This document shows, piece after piece, positions 15,035 to 22,743 of a stretch of 39,446 nucleotides of DNA (within the stretch, counting starts at the first letter, position 1; every line of letters starts with the position of its first letter). The position numbers were made by a program, and so were the translations under genes. The notes beneath the pieces are model-generated. The model was not told the DNA's origin, made no database searches, and saw only the letters and a program-made list of their open reading frames with translations. The stretch comes from Clostridia bacterium (lineage in GTDB: Bacteria > Bacillota > Clostridia > DUPQ01), in contig JAFGUQ010000295.1 in assembly GCA_016938455.1 (NCBI GenBank), positions 1-39,446 of the forward strand, written 5' to 3'.

Positions 15035-16426
15035 TTAAAATTCTGCGTGCTTCGGAACTCTGGGGAAAGGAATCACATCTCTGATATTTGTCATTCCAGT
15101 AATATACATGATTGCTCTTTCAAACCCTAATCCAAATCCTGCATGTTTATTGGTACCATATTTTCTCAAATCCAGATACCACCAGTAATCATCCGTATTC
15201 ATACCCAGTTCATTAATTCTGTTAACAAGTACATCATATCTTTCCTCACGCTGTGATCCGCCTATGATTTCACCGACACCTGGTACCAGCAGATCCATAG
15301 CAGCTACCGTTTTATTATCATCATTCACCCTCATATAGAAAGCTTTTATTTCTTTAGGATAATCAGTCACGAATACAGGCTTTTTAAAGTACTGCTCTGT
15401 CAGGAACCTTTCATGTTCAGTCTGAAGATCAATCCCCCAGCTCACTTCGTTTTCAAATTTCTGCTGACTGTTCTTGAGAATCTCCACCGCTTCAGTATAA
15501 GTGACATGCTCAAATTTGCTGGATGTCACTAACTTTAATTTGTCAAAGAGTCCTTTTTCAACAAAGTTATTGAAAAACTCCATTTCTTCAGGTGCTTTTT
15601 CTAACACATAATTAATAATGTATTTAATCATTTTTTCTGCGACTTTCATATCCTCTTTCAAATCACAGAATGCCATTTCAGGTTCAATCATCCAGAATTC
15701 TGAAGCATGCCTGGCTGTATTGGAGTTTTCAGCTCTGAAAGTAGGTCCGAAAGTATAAACATTTTTAAAAGCCATGCAGTAAGTTTCCACAGCCAGTTGA
15801 CCGCTGACTGTCAAATTGGTCTCTTTTCCAAAAAAATCCTTGGAGAAATCCACTTTTTTATGATCATCCAATGGAGGATTCAAACTGTCCAGCGTAGTGA
15901 CTCTGAACATCTCCCCGGCGCCTTCACAGTCACTTCCTGTGATGATCGGTGTATGCACATAGACAAAATTATTATCTTGGAAAAAGCTGTGAATGGCATG
16001 AGCAATCAGTGATCTCACCCTGAAAACCGCAGAGAAGGTATTGGTTCTCGGTCGTAAATGTGCAATTGTTCTCAAGTATTCAAAAGTATGTCTCTTTTTC
16101 TGGAGAGGATAGTCAAGATCGCTAAACCCTTCAATGATGATTTTATCTGCTTTAATTTCAAAAGACTGTTTGGTTCCTTCCGTCAGTTCTACTACCCCTT
16201 TGATAATAACAGATGATCCTATGGAGCATTTTAATATTTCTTCAAAATTACTGATTCTGTTTTCTTCATATACAATCTGGATATTGCTGAAAAACGTTCC
16301 GTCGTTTAACTCAATAAATCCGAAAAACTTTGAATTCCTGTTACTTCTGACCCAGCCTTTCAGTGTGACCTGCTGCCCTTTCAGCTGATTATACTGACTG
16401 TATAATTCTTTTACTGTAATTTCCAC
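15035..16426 (-). CDS. asnS: Asparaginyl-tRNA synthetase
   Basis: A 463-residue class IIb synthetase that charges tRNA-Asn. The N-terminal OB-fold anticodon-binding domain includes [19 protein letters not shown]. Catalytic motif 2 is [20 protein letters not shown] and motif 3 is [16 protein letters not shown] near the C-terminus, ending [12 protein letters not shown]. The frame is open for 43 more codons, but GTG 16426 (V of VEITVKEL) gives the normal family length and has GAGGGGG 8 nt upstream; the extra stretch runs into the GNAT gene. No T-box leader is visible, so it seems to be expressed from the ftsZ-nrdR-side operon. Confidence 0.95.
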   Translation of the reverse strand: MEITVKELYSQYNQLKGQQVTLKGWVRSNRNSKFFGFIELNDGTFFSNIQIVYEENRISNFEEILKCSIGSSVIIKGVVELTEGTKQSFEIKADKIIIEGFSDLDYPLQKKRHTFEYLRTIAHLRPRTNTFSAVFRVRSLIAHAIHSFFQDNNFVYVHTPIITGSDCEGAGEMFRVTTLDSLNPPLDDHKKVDFSKDFFGKETNLTVSGQLAVETYCMAFKNVYTFGPTFRAENSNTARHASEFWMIEPEMAFCDLKEDMKVAEKMIKYIINYVLEKAPEEMEFFNNFVEKGLFDKLKLVTSSKFEHVTYTEAVEILKNSQQKFENEVSWGIDLQTEHERFLTEQYFKKPVFVTDYPKEIKAFYMRVNDDNKTVAAMDLLVPGVGEIIGGSQREERYDVLVNRINELGMNTDDYWWYLDLRKYGTNKHAGFGLGFERAIMYITGMTNIRDVIPFPRVPKHAEF

Positions 16427-16434
16427 AATATCAT

Positions 16435-16441
16435 CCCCCTC
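16435..16441 (-). promoter_or_regulatory. Ribosome-binding site that sets the asnS start
   Basis: GAGGGGG on the minus strand, 8 nt before GTG 16426. An out-of-frame ATG overlaps the end of this SD and should not be taken as the start. Confidence 0.65.
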
Positions 16442-16457
16442 ATTAATAATGACTGTT

Positions 16458-16961
16458 TTATAAAAAATTCGGTCTGATAATTTTCTGATAGTAGACCACA
16501 TCAAGCAATCTGTTGAACTTGACACCTGCCTTTTTAATAGTACCCACCTTTTCATAACCGCATTTCTCGAAAAGTCTTATGGAGTCATCATTTTCAGCAC
16601 ATATCAGCGCCAGTAACGATCTGATTGGAAGACCAAGCGCTTTCTTTTCAAGAAAATTCAAAGCCTGTTTACCGTATCCCTTATGAATCTGATCAGGTTT
16701 CAGATAGACCGCCACATAAACTGTCGCTTTATAAGCATCTCTTGAATTAAAAGGTGCAATGAGGCAATAACCGATAATCTCATCTCCTGAAAACATGGTA
16801 TATGAGCTGTATAATATATCATCGAAAAACACTATTTTCCTCATCTGTTTTTTATTAATGGTTTCAGTATGAAAAGTTGCCGTTGAATTGGCAATATAAT
16901 AGTTGTAAATCTGTACTATCTCTTTAATATGCTTTTTTGTGGTTGGCTCAAATCTAAGCAT
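16458..16961 (-). CDS. GNAT-family N-acetyltransferase (phosphinothricin-acetyltransferase-like)
   Basis: A 167-residue protein. The acetyl-CoA binding motif is [15 protein letters not shown] (about 93-107), preceded by a [15 protein letters not shown] strand and followed by [21 protein letters not shown], the classic GNAT motif B. The N-terminal pattern (TATFHTETI) resembles the PAT/Bar subgroup that acetylates small amines, but the substrate cannot be told. SD AAGGAG lies within the end of the preceding UroD-family gene; the genes abut (stop TAG then ATG). Confidence 0.9.
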   Translation of the reverse strand: MLRFEPTTKKHIKEIVQIYNYYIANSTATFHTETINKKQMRKIVFFDDILYSSYTMFSGDEIIGYCLIAPFNSRDAYKATVYVAVYLKPDQIHKGYGKQALNFLEKKALGLPIRSLLALICAENDDSIRLFEKCGYEKVGTIKKAGVKFNRLLDVVYYQKIIRPNFL

Positions 16962-18044
16962 CTAAAACTCCTTAACAAGCCTTGAAATCATTTTAAATTT
17001 CTCTATATCTACTCTCGGTGGGCATGAATCTGAGTTACCAAGAATAAATTTTCGCCTGTTTGTTTTCATTATAATATCTTTTACATAATCATACAAATCA
17101 TTTACAGGGTACGATTCAAGCACTACAGCATCAATACCCCCTATTAGTCCTATTCTTTCGGGAAGAACTTCTCTGGCTTCATATGTATAAACATTACCTG
17201 TAGGAGGCGGAGAAATAGATTCTATCATGTCAATGTCAGTCTTTGCCATTAATGGAAGTAAATCTTTTATAAGACCGCAGGCATGATGTACCAGCATTTG
17301 ATTATTCTGATGAAGGAGCTTTCCCCACTGGTTGATTTCAGGTGCAACAAACTCAGAAAACTGATCCGGACTTAAATTGGTGGTCGAACTGTCTTCCCAG
17401 AAAATGAAGGATTCCGCTTTTGAATCACATGCTATTTCAACGGCATCCATTGATTTCTTCTGCATAACAGCAAGTGCTTCCTGAACAAGTTCAGGAAAAT
17501 CATATAGAGCATAAGTCAAATCAACAGTTCCTACCCAATGCTCCAGCAGTGATTGAAAACTCGACTTCATTTCTGCTCCGATAATTGGAATCAGGAGTGC
17601 CTGGTCGTTGACTGCTTTCAATCCATTTTCATATTTCGAAAAGTCCTTTTCTATCTGCAGATTCTCATATAAATAAATCAGTTTCTTAAAGTCATCTTCT
17701 GTTTTTACCGGATGATCTTTCAAAAACCAGCTTCTGCTTTCAGTCGCATAGACATAACCGAAAGTCAAATTCCCTTTTTCTGTTTCATAAATCACCTGAC
17801 GCTTTAATCCATCTGTTTTGTCAGATATGGTGACGTTTTTATAATTCTTTTTAATTAATGTACAGAAACCTCTGAAAAGAGGATCAGCTCCTATTTCCTT
17901 ATAGAATTCAAGCATTCCTTTTTTTGTGACTTCTTCTGGTTGAAAATCCCAGAAATAAGCTAAAAAGGGTGACCATGCAAGATGGTCAGTTTCCATACCT
18001 TTAATCGAGTTAAGCAAGCGCTCCTTAGATGTCATCTTTTCCAC
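16962..18044 (-). CDS. Uroporphyrinogen-decarboxylase-family methyltransferase (MtaA/MtbA-like)
   Basis: A 360-residue URO-D superfamily protein. The zinc motif HHACG (His254, Cys256) and a late Cys341 (NSDSCPPRV) match the His-x-Cys...Cys zinc site of corrinoid:coenzyme M-type methyltransferases rather than true HemE, which decarboxylates uroporphyrinogen and lacks zinc. The likely role is methyl transfer from a methylated corrinoid protein to an unknown acceptor; no corrinoid protein is encoded in the window. GTG 18044 or ATG 18035 could be the start; SD support is weak for both. It sits between nrdR and the GNAT gene. Confidence 0.85.
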   Translation of the reverse strand: MEKMTSKERLLNSIKGMETDHLAWSPFLAYFWDFQPEEVTKKGMLEFYKEIGADPLFRGFCTLIKKNYKNVTISDKTDGLKRQVIYETEKGNLTFGYVYATESRSWFLKDHPVKTEDDFKKLIYLYENLQIEKDFSKYENGLKAVNDQALLIPIIGAEMKSSFQSLLEHWVGTVDLTYALYDFPELVQEALAVMQKKSMDAVEIACDSKAESFIFWEDSSTTNLSPDQFSEFVAPEINQWGKLLHQNNQMLVHHACGLIKDLLPLMAKTDIDMIESISPPPTGNVYTYEAREVLPERIGLIGGIDAVVLESYPVNDLYDYVKDIIMKTNRRKFILGNSDSCPPRVDIEKFKMISRLVKEF

Positions 18045-18053
18045 GTATTATAT

Positions 18054-18509
18054 CTACCTTTGTTTTTTCAAGTGTTTGATTTCACTTATAAAAGTATCCA
18101 CATCATCAAAATCTCTATACACTGACGCAAATCTAACATAAGCTACATCATCCACTTCTTTTAATCGAGACAAGACCATGTCTCCAATTTCTTTGGACGA
18201 AATTTCTCTGTAATGTTCTTTTAAGAAATAATTCTCGACTTCTTCAACAATCCTCTCAAGAGTAGTAATAGGAATAGGTCTTTTTGCACAGGCAATCAGA
18301 ATTCTGCTTAACAGTTTCTGAGAGTCAAAAACCTGCCTTGAATTGTCTTTCTTTATGACCATCAATGGTTTTCGTTCAATATTCTCATAAGTTGTGAATC
18401 TTTTTAGGCAATTCGTACATTCTCTTCTTCTTCTAATTGCATATCCTTCTTCAGTAGGACGTGAGTCTATTACTTTGTCTTCTTCATATCCGCAATATGG
18501 ACACTTCAT
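18054..18509 (-). CDS. nrdR: Transcriptional repressor NrdR
   Basis: A 151-residue protein. The N-terminal zinc ribbon has Cys3, Cys6, Cys31 and Cys34 (CPYC...CTNC) and DSR...RRRREC between them. An ATP-cone domain covers about residues 46-136 and senses ATP/dATP. NrdR binds NrdR boxes upstream of ribonucleotide reductase genes; none of those genes is in this window. The gene follows ftsZ by 20 nt with a good SD. Confidence 0.97.
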   Translation of the reverse strand: MKCPYCGYEEDKVIDSRPTEEGYAIRRRRECTNCLKRFTTYENIERKPLMVIKKDNSRQVFDSQKLLSRILIACAKRPIPITTLERIVEEVENYFLKEHYREISSKEIGDMVLSRLKEVDDVAYVRFASVYRDFDDVDTFISEIKHLKKQR

Positions 18510-18529
18510 AAAACTCTCCTTTTTTTCAA

Positions 18530-19690
18530 TTAGAGCTTTCTTAAAAATTTTGGAATGTTAATGCTGAACTCATCATCATCGTCATCTTTTTCATTGCTCT
18601 TTGTTTTTACTTCAACTTTTTCTTCTACTTCAACCTCGTCAAAGGAAACCTGTTCTTCTTCAGTACTTTCTTCAGCTTTGACTTCTTTTACTTCAACATG
18701 CTTGCTTTCCAATATCTTAGAGGTTTTCGGGGGTCTGATTCCATCAAACCCGGTGGCAATGACCGTAACCATTACCTCATCACCCATGTTCTCGTCAATG
18801 GCTGCGCCCCAGATGATATTAGCACTGGCATCAGCTGCTTTATATACCATGTTGGCAGCAGTATCTACTTCAAGCAGTCCTAAATCAGGGCCGCCTGTGA
18901 TATTAATGAGCACTTTCTTAGCTCCGTCAATTGAAGTTTCAAGCAATGGACTTTGAATAGCCTGTCTTGCCGCCTGTTCGCATCTGTCATCTCCAGAAGC
19001 TCTGCCGATACCCATATGGGCTAGACCGGCACCTGTCATGACTGTTTTAACATCAGCGAAGTCAAGATTGATTAAGCCTGGAATGGCAATCAAATCAGAG
19101 ATGCTTTGCACCCCTAATCGGAGAACATCATCAGCAATATTGAATGCATCTACCATAGATGCTTTTTTATCTGCAATCTGAAGTAATCTGTCATTCGGAA
19201 TGATAATCAGAGTATCAACAGTATCCTGTAACTTCTCTATTCCGATTTTAGCATTATCACTTCTTTTTTTACCTTCAAATGTAAATGGTTTTGTAACCAC
19301 ACAAACAGTGAGAATCCCCATTTCCCTGGCAATCTGAGTAATAATGGGAACTGCGCCTGTACCGGTGCCTCCTCCCATTCCTGCTGTCACAAAAACCATG
19401 TCAGCACCTTTAAGATTGGCCGCTATTTCGTCTTTATTTTCTTCAGCACTTCTTTCACCGATATCTGGAATAGAGCCAGCTCCCAGTCCCTTTGTCAGTT
19501 TTTCTCCGATTTGTATCTTAGTAGTAGCTTTTGACATCATCAGTGCCTGTTTATCTGTATTAATTGAAATGAATTCAACTCCTCGTAAACCAGACATGAT
19601 CATGCGATTGACAGCATTATTACCTCCGCCGCCAACACCAACTACTTTAATTTGCGCAAATTGCTCCATTTCCACATCAAACTGTAGCAT
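18530..19690 (-). CDS. ftsZ: Cell division GTPase FtsZ
   Basis: A 386-residue tubulin homologue that forms the Z ring. The GTP-binding glycines [16 protein letters not shown] are at about 15-30 and the signature GGGTGTGA at about 106-113; the T7-loop-type region ([11 protein letters not shown]) is present. The tail is a long acidic linker (runs of E and D, about 325-375) ending in the conserved IPKFLRKL partner-binding peptide. AAAGGGG precedes ATG 19690. The usual upstream partner ftsA is missing; ftsQ lies 119 nt upstream instead. Confidence 0.97.
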   Translation of the reverse strand: MLQFDVEMEQFAQIKVVGVGGGGNNAVNRMIMSGLRGVEFISINTDKQALMMSKATTKIQIGEKLTKGLGAGSIPDIGERSAEENKDEIAANLKGADMVFVTAGMGGGTGTGAVPIITQIAREMGILTVCVVTKPFTFEGKKRSDNAKIGIEKLQDTVDTLIIIPNDRLLQIADKKASMVDAFNIADDVLRLGVQSISDLIAIPGLINLDFADVKTVMTGAGLAHMGIGRASGDDRCEQAARQAIQSPLLETSIDGAKKVLINITGGPDLGLLEVDTAANMVYKAADASANIIWGAAIDENMGDEVMVTVIATGFDGIRPPKTSKILESKHVEVKEVKAEESTEEEQVSFDEVEVEEKVEVKTKSNEKDDDDDEFSINIPKFLRKL

Positions 19691-19729
19691 TTTATTTCCC
19701 CTTTCTATGTATATAGAAAATACATAACA

Positions 19730-19758
19730 ATTATATAAAATTATTATCTAATTGTACA
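19730..19758 (-). promoter_or_regulatory. Candidate promoter of ftsZ
   Basis: Minus strand: -10 TATAAT (19730-19735), a 17-bp spacer, -35-like TGTACA (19753-19758, 4 of 6). It lies in the very AT-rich 119-nt gap between ftsQ and ftsZ and would leave a leader of about 33 nt. Confidence 0.5.
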
Positions 19759-19809
19759 TAGTTTATCACAATATATCGTTGTACACCTATATTTTAGTAC
19801 TATATATTG

Positions 19810-20571
19810 CTATTTGGGGCTAAAGATACTTGAACCTTCGATTGTCATATCCAAGACCCCTTTTTCTTCTGGCCCTATCTGTTCGGACAGTATGACACAC
19901 ATGCTGGCCATTTTATATGACAGATTATCATTATAATTGATTTTCACTAAAACTCTGTCATCATACATGATGGCAATATATAAATCATTACTGAAATCTA
20001 TCCAGTCAATATATTCACGGAATGCAGTAAAATGTACACTGTCATATTGCTGAAGCTCATGATATATCATTTTCAAGTTATCCAGTTTCACTGGATCAGT
20101 CTCAATATACTGGTAAATACCATAATCGTTAACCGGTAGTCCAGATACTTTTATTCTACCTTTTTTATGCGAGTTGTCAACATCAAGCACATACCCATCC
20201 TCATCTGTCACAATTATTTTTTCATCATCCATCAATTCAAAAGTCTCTGATGATATATCATAATCAACCCGCACCTGGTCCGGGAAAACTGAATATATCC
20301 TGATGTTTTTCAACGTTTTGAATCTGTCATGTAATCTTTCAGCTGCTTTTGTGAATTCCAGAGACAGTACATTCCCGTTCTTTATAATTGACAGGAATAC
20401 ATTGTCACCAACAGTGATTCCTAAGTTGTCATAAATATCTTTGTATTTAAAATCATCAATTTCTTTAATATAGATACTCTTAATAGTAAACAACGGTGAA
20501 AGCAAGAAAGAAATACCCGCTGAAAGAATAATCAATATTAAAAAAACTGTTTTTATACCTTTTTGTTTCAT
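19810..20571 (-). CDS. ftsQ: Cell division protein FtsQ/DivIB
   Basis: A 253-residue single-pass protein: cytoplasmic KQKGIK, a membrane segment at about 7-25, then a POTRA-like domain (FTIKSIYIKEIDDFKY...LGITVGDNVFLS, about 27-60) and the beta domain containing FPDQVRVDY. It acts in the FtsQ-FtsB-FtsL divisome complex. The open frame extends 61 codons further, across the divergent promoters and into the facing gene, so that extension is rejected. ATG 20571 has no SD, but an extended -10 box ends 6 nt upstream, so a leaderless transcript is possible (see findings). No murB, murC, murG or ftsA neighbours are seen. Confidence 0.88.
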   Translation of the reverse strand: MKQKGIKTVFLILIILSAGISFLLSPLFTIKSIYIKEIDDFKYKDIYDNLGITVGDNVFLSIIKNGNVLSLEFTKAAERLHDRFKTLKNIRIYSVFPDQVRVDYDISSETFELMDDEKIIVTDEDGYVLDVDNSHKKGRIKVSGLPVNDYGIYQYIETDPVKLDNLKMIYHELQQYDSVHFTAFREYIDWIDFSNDLYIAIMYDDRVLVKINYNDNLSYKMASMCVILSEQIGPEEKGVLDMTIEGSSIFSPK

Positions 20572-20577
20572 AGAACG

Positions 20578-20586
20578 ATTATAACA
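20578..20586 (-). promoter_or_regulatory. Extended -10 promoter directly before ftsQ
   Basis: Minus strand: TGTTATAAT, with TATAAT at 20578-20583 and the TG at 20585-20586. The -35 region is poor. The expected start, about 7 nt downstream, coincides with the A of ATG 20571. Confidence 0.55.
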
Positions 20587-20592
20587 TATATT

Positions 20593-20622
20593 TTGATTTT
20601 TCATATTTAAAAATGATATAAT
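20593..20622 (+). promoter_or_regulatory. Promoter of the sortase-like gene
   Basis: Plus strand: TTGATT (20593-20598), an 18-bp spacer, perfect TATAAT (20617-20622). SD AAGGAG follows at 20638-20643, before ATG 20649. Confidence 0.65.
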
Positions 20623-20648
20623 AATCAAAGAGAAACAAGGAGAATTAA

Positions 20649-21455
20649 ATGGAGACAATATGCCCGTTAACCGGTGAGAGGTGTCCTTACCAAAAACTGT
20701 TGATTGATGGAGTTTGTGAGAATCAGTTAACTTGTCCGGTGGTTGATGTATCATTTAATCAGCTGAATAATCCAAGAAAGAAACTGTCAAGAAAACTGAT
20801 CCTAATTTTCTATTACACAATGTTAGGACTGCTTTTAGGCGGGTTCATTTACATATTCTTTTTTACCGACTATCTGAGGAATAACGATAGTGCAGAGAAA
20901 GGTGCCGGCATTTCAGAGTCAAATGACAATGACATAGTGGTTCTTATCAGTAACGACACTTCTCAGACACCGGTCGAAAGTTCTGCTGTGCTTGAGGAAA
21001 TTCCTGTGACAGATCAGGCAGCAACCGCAATCAGCCAGATTAAAATTGATTCATTATCCGCTTATGCAGAAGTCATCAGTGTTGGATTGAATCAGTATAA
21101 CCTCATAGAAACTTTTCCTTCAAGAGATATTGTATCTTGGTATGGAGAAAGTGCTCTTCCCGGTGAGAACGGAAACTGCATTTTAGTCGGAAATAAGTAC
21201 TATAATAATTTCACTGCAGTATTTCATGATCTTGATAAGATAAAAATAAACGATGACATTATTCTTATACTTGACAATGGTACTAGAATCACTCAAAAAG
21301 TATATGACATAGTTTATTACAAAGGAAATATCCTACCTGAAAAAGTGTTGAATCTTGATATAAGTTATTCTGTAACCACATTGATAAGCAGAGCCGGTGA
21401 ACTGGATCAGATCACTGGTGATTACGACAGTTTCATTGTTGTTCTGGCTCGTTAG
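20649..21455 (+). CDS. Membrane-anchored sortase-fold protein, predicted catalytically inactive
   Basis: A 268-residue protein. The cytoplasmic N-terminus has four Cys (5, 12, 23, 29) in CPLTGERCPYQK and CENQLTCP, perhaps a zinc site. One membrane segment lies at about 50-72, then a Ser/Thr/Glu/Asp-rich linker to about 128 and an extracellular sortase-like domain. The latter keeps the framework SALPGENGN and F...L..IK..D.I, but Asn182 stands where sortases have the catalytic His (GNCILVGN versus VIAGH), Arg248 replaces the Cys of TLxTC (TLISR), and the Arg region reads DYDSFIVV. A transpeptidase role is therefore unlikely; a binding or scaffold role is inferred. It diverges from ftsQ. Confidence 0.75.
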   Translation: METICPLTGERCPYQKLLIDGVCENQLTCPVVDVSFNQLNNPRKKLSRKLILIFYYTMLGLLLGGFIYIFFFTDYLRNNDSAEKGAGISESNDNDIVVLISNDTSQTPVESSAVLEEIPVTDQAATAISQIKIDSLSAYAEVISVGLNQYNLIETFPSRDIVSWYGESALPGENGNCILVGNKYYNNFTAVFHDLDKIKINDDIILILDNGTRITQKVYDIVYYKGNILPEKVLNLDISYSVTTLISRAGELDQITGDYDSFIVVLAR

Positions 21456-21838
21456 CCATGGAAAGTGATTCGGCTGTTGAACAAATACTGGAACACTCCA
21501 GTGATGATAACTGATATAATCTTTGAAAAGATTTTTCCAAAACCGAATTTATTCACCAGTACATATAATATTGAGGTACCAATGATCATCCCAAAAATGA
21601 GTATCACTGAAAAAAAGAACATCCTCCTGATGAATTTGTCCTTCTTTTTAAAATTGAAATGAGAATTCAGATAAAAACTCAGAAGAATGCCAATTGTCAA
21701 GCTGATCCAGTTAGCAAAGACAATCTCCAGTCCGGTAAACTCGCTTACCAGGTAAAAAATGCAGGTATCGACAATGGTGGCAGCAGCACCGATGATAACA
21801 TAGTATAAGAAATGCTTATTAAGATATTTTCTGACCAT
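21452..21838 (-). CDS. GtrA-family membrane protein
   Basis: A 128-residue protein with four transmembrane segments. The pattern YYVIIGAAATIVDTCIFYLV at the start, YLNSHFNFK in the middle and FQYLFNSRITF at the end are typical of GtrA, thought to help move polyprenyl-linked sugars across the membrane for glycan decoration. The start lies inside the epimerase gene (20-nt overlap), implying coupling. The last 4 nt overlap the convergent sortase-like gene. It is the last gene of the glycan locus. Confidence 0.92.
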   Translation of the reverse strand: MVRKYLNKHFLYYVIIGAAATIVDTCIFYLVSEFTGLEIVFANWISLTIGILLSFYLNSHFNFKKKDKFIRRMFFFSVILIFGMIIGTSILYVLVNKFGFGKIFSKIISVIITGVFQYLFNSRITFHG

Positions 21839-22742
21839 CGGCGTCAGCCATTTCCTTTATTCCTTCAACGACAGAATATGCCGGTTCAAATCCGATGATG
21901 TCAAAAGCTTCTTTATTACTTAAATAACTGTTGACAATGTCACCGGTTCTTGCTTCTCTGTAATTTGCCTGTTTCTGATAATCATAGGTTTGCTTCATAA
22001 TTTGAAACAGCTCATTGACTGTGATTTCTTTATTAGTGCTGATATTCACGGTAAAACTTTTGTCAGACTGAAGTGCCAGCACATTCGCCTTGGCAATATC
22101 TTTGACATAGATGAAATCGCGTGTCTGGTTTCCGTCTCCATAAATAAAGCAGTCTTTTCCCTCTGTCATCAATGAAGAAAAAATTGCGACTACGCCGCCT
22201 TCTCCTTCTGCTTTCTGTCTTGGTCCAAATACATTGGCATAACGCAGAATCCCATATGAAAAATGGTTGTTTCTGGCATATAACCTGATGTAGCTTTCTG
22301 GAATGGCTTTAGACAGACCATAAAATGACTCCGGATTCAACGGGTGTTTCTCATCAACAGGCAGATAATGAGGATTACCATAGATGGCTGCGCTTGAGGC
22401 ATAAACTATCCGTTTCACATGATGTCTGACACACATGTCAAGGACATTGATGGTTCCCATGACATTGATGCTTGCATCCATCTTTGGATGTTTCATTGAT
22501 GTCTGAACATCGATCTGCGCTGCATGATGACATACCAGATCAGGTTTTACACGTTCAAAAAAAGTGTTTAAATCAGATATCTCAAGAATATCACCAATAA
22601 AAACAGTCGCCTTTTCATTTTTATTATCAATATTACCATTTGACAGATTATCATAAATATATACTTCATGATTGTCTGAAATAAGGCTGTCAACAATATG
22701 TGACCCGATAAATCCTAATCCCCCGATAACTGCAACTTTCAT
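21819..22742 (-). CDS. NAD-dependent sugar-nucleotide epimerase/dehydratase (GalE-like)
   Basis: A 307-residue extended short-chain dehydrogenase. The Rossmann motif is VIGGLGFIGSH (about 5-15), the catalytic Ser region is YASSAAIYG and the Tyr-Lys pair is SFYGLSK. The arrangement resembles UDP-glucose 4-epimerase-type enzymes, but the substrate (UDP- or other nucleotide sugar) cannot be read. SD GGAG precedes ATG 22742, two bases after the phosphohexomutase stop. It should supply an activated sugar to the glycosyltransferases of this locus. Confidence 0.88.
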   Translation of the reverse strand: MKVAVIGGLGFIGSHIVDSLISDNHEVYIYDNLSNGNIDNKNEKATVFIGDILEISDLNTFFERVKPDLVCHHAAQIDVQTSMKHPKMDASINVMGTINVLDMCVRHHVKRIVYASSAAIYGNPHYLPVDEKHPLNPESFYGLSKAIPESYIRLYARNNHFSYGILRYANVFGPRQKAEGEGGVVAIFSSLMTEGKDCFIYGDGNQTRDFIYVKDIAKANVLALQSDKSFTVNISTNKEITVNELFQIMKQTYDYQKQANYREARTGDIVNSYLSNKEAFDIIGFEPAYSVVEGIKEMADADGQKIS

Positions 22743-22743
22743 A

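Noticed and set aside
16427-16457. T-box riboswitch before asnS
   Set aside because: Only about 30 nt separate asnS from the upstream gene, far too short for a T-box leader.
16427-16555. Extra 43 codons at the start of asnS
   Set aside because: The protein would exceed the normal family length and overlap the GNAT gene; GTG 16426 has a strong SD at the right distance.
16962-18044. HemE (true uroporphyrinogen decarboxylase)
   Set aside because: The His-x-Cys and late Cys zinc ligands and the lack of heme-synthesis neighbours point to the methyltransferase branch of the superfamily.
18555-18956. 133-residue plus-strand frame rich in Ser/Thr opposite the ftsZ tail
   Set aside because: The Ser/Thr runs are the complement of the Glu/Asp/Lys-rich FtsZ linker; it is a composition effect.
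20572-20754. Extra 61 N-terminal codons of the ftsQ frame
   Set aside because: They run across the divergent promoter region and into the sortase-like gene, lack an SD, and lie upstream of the predicted transcript start.
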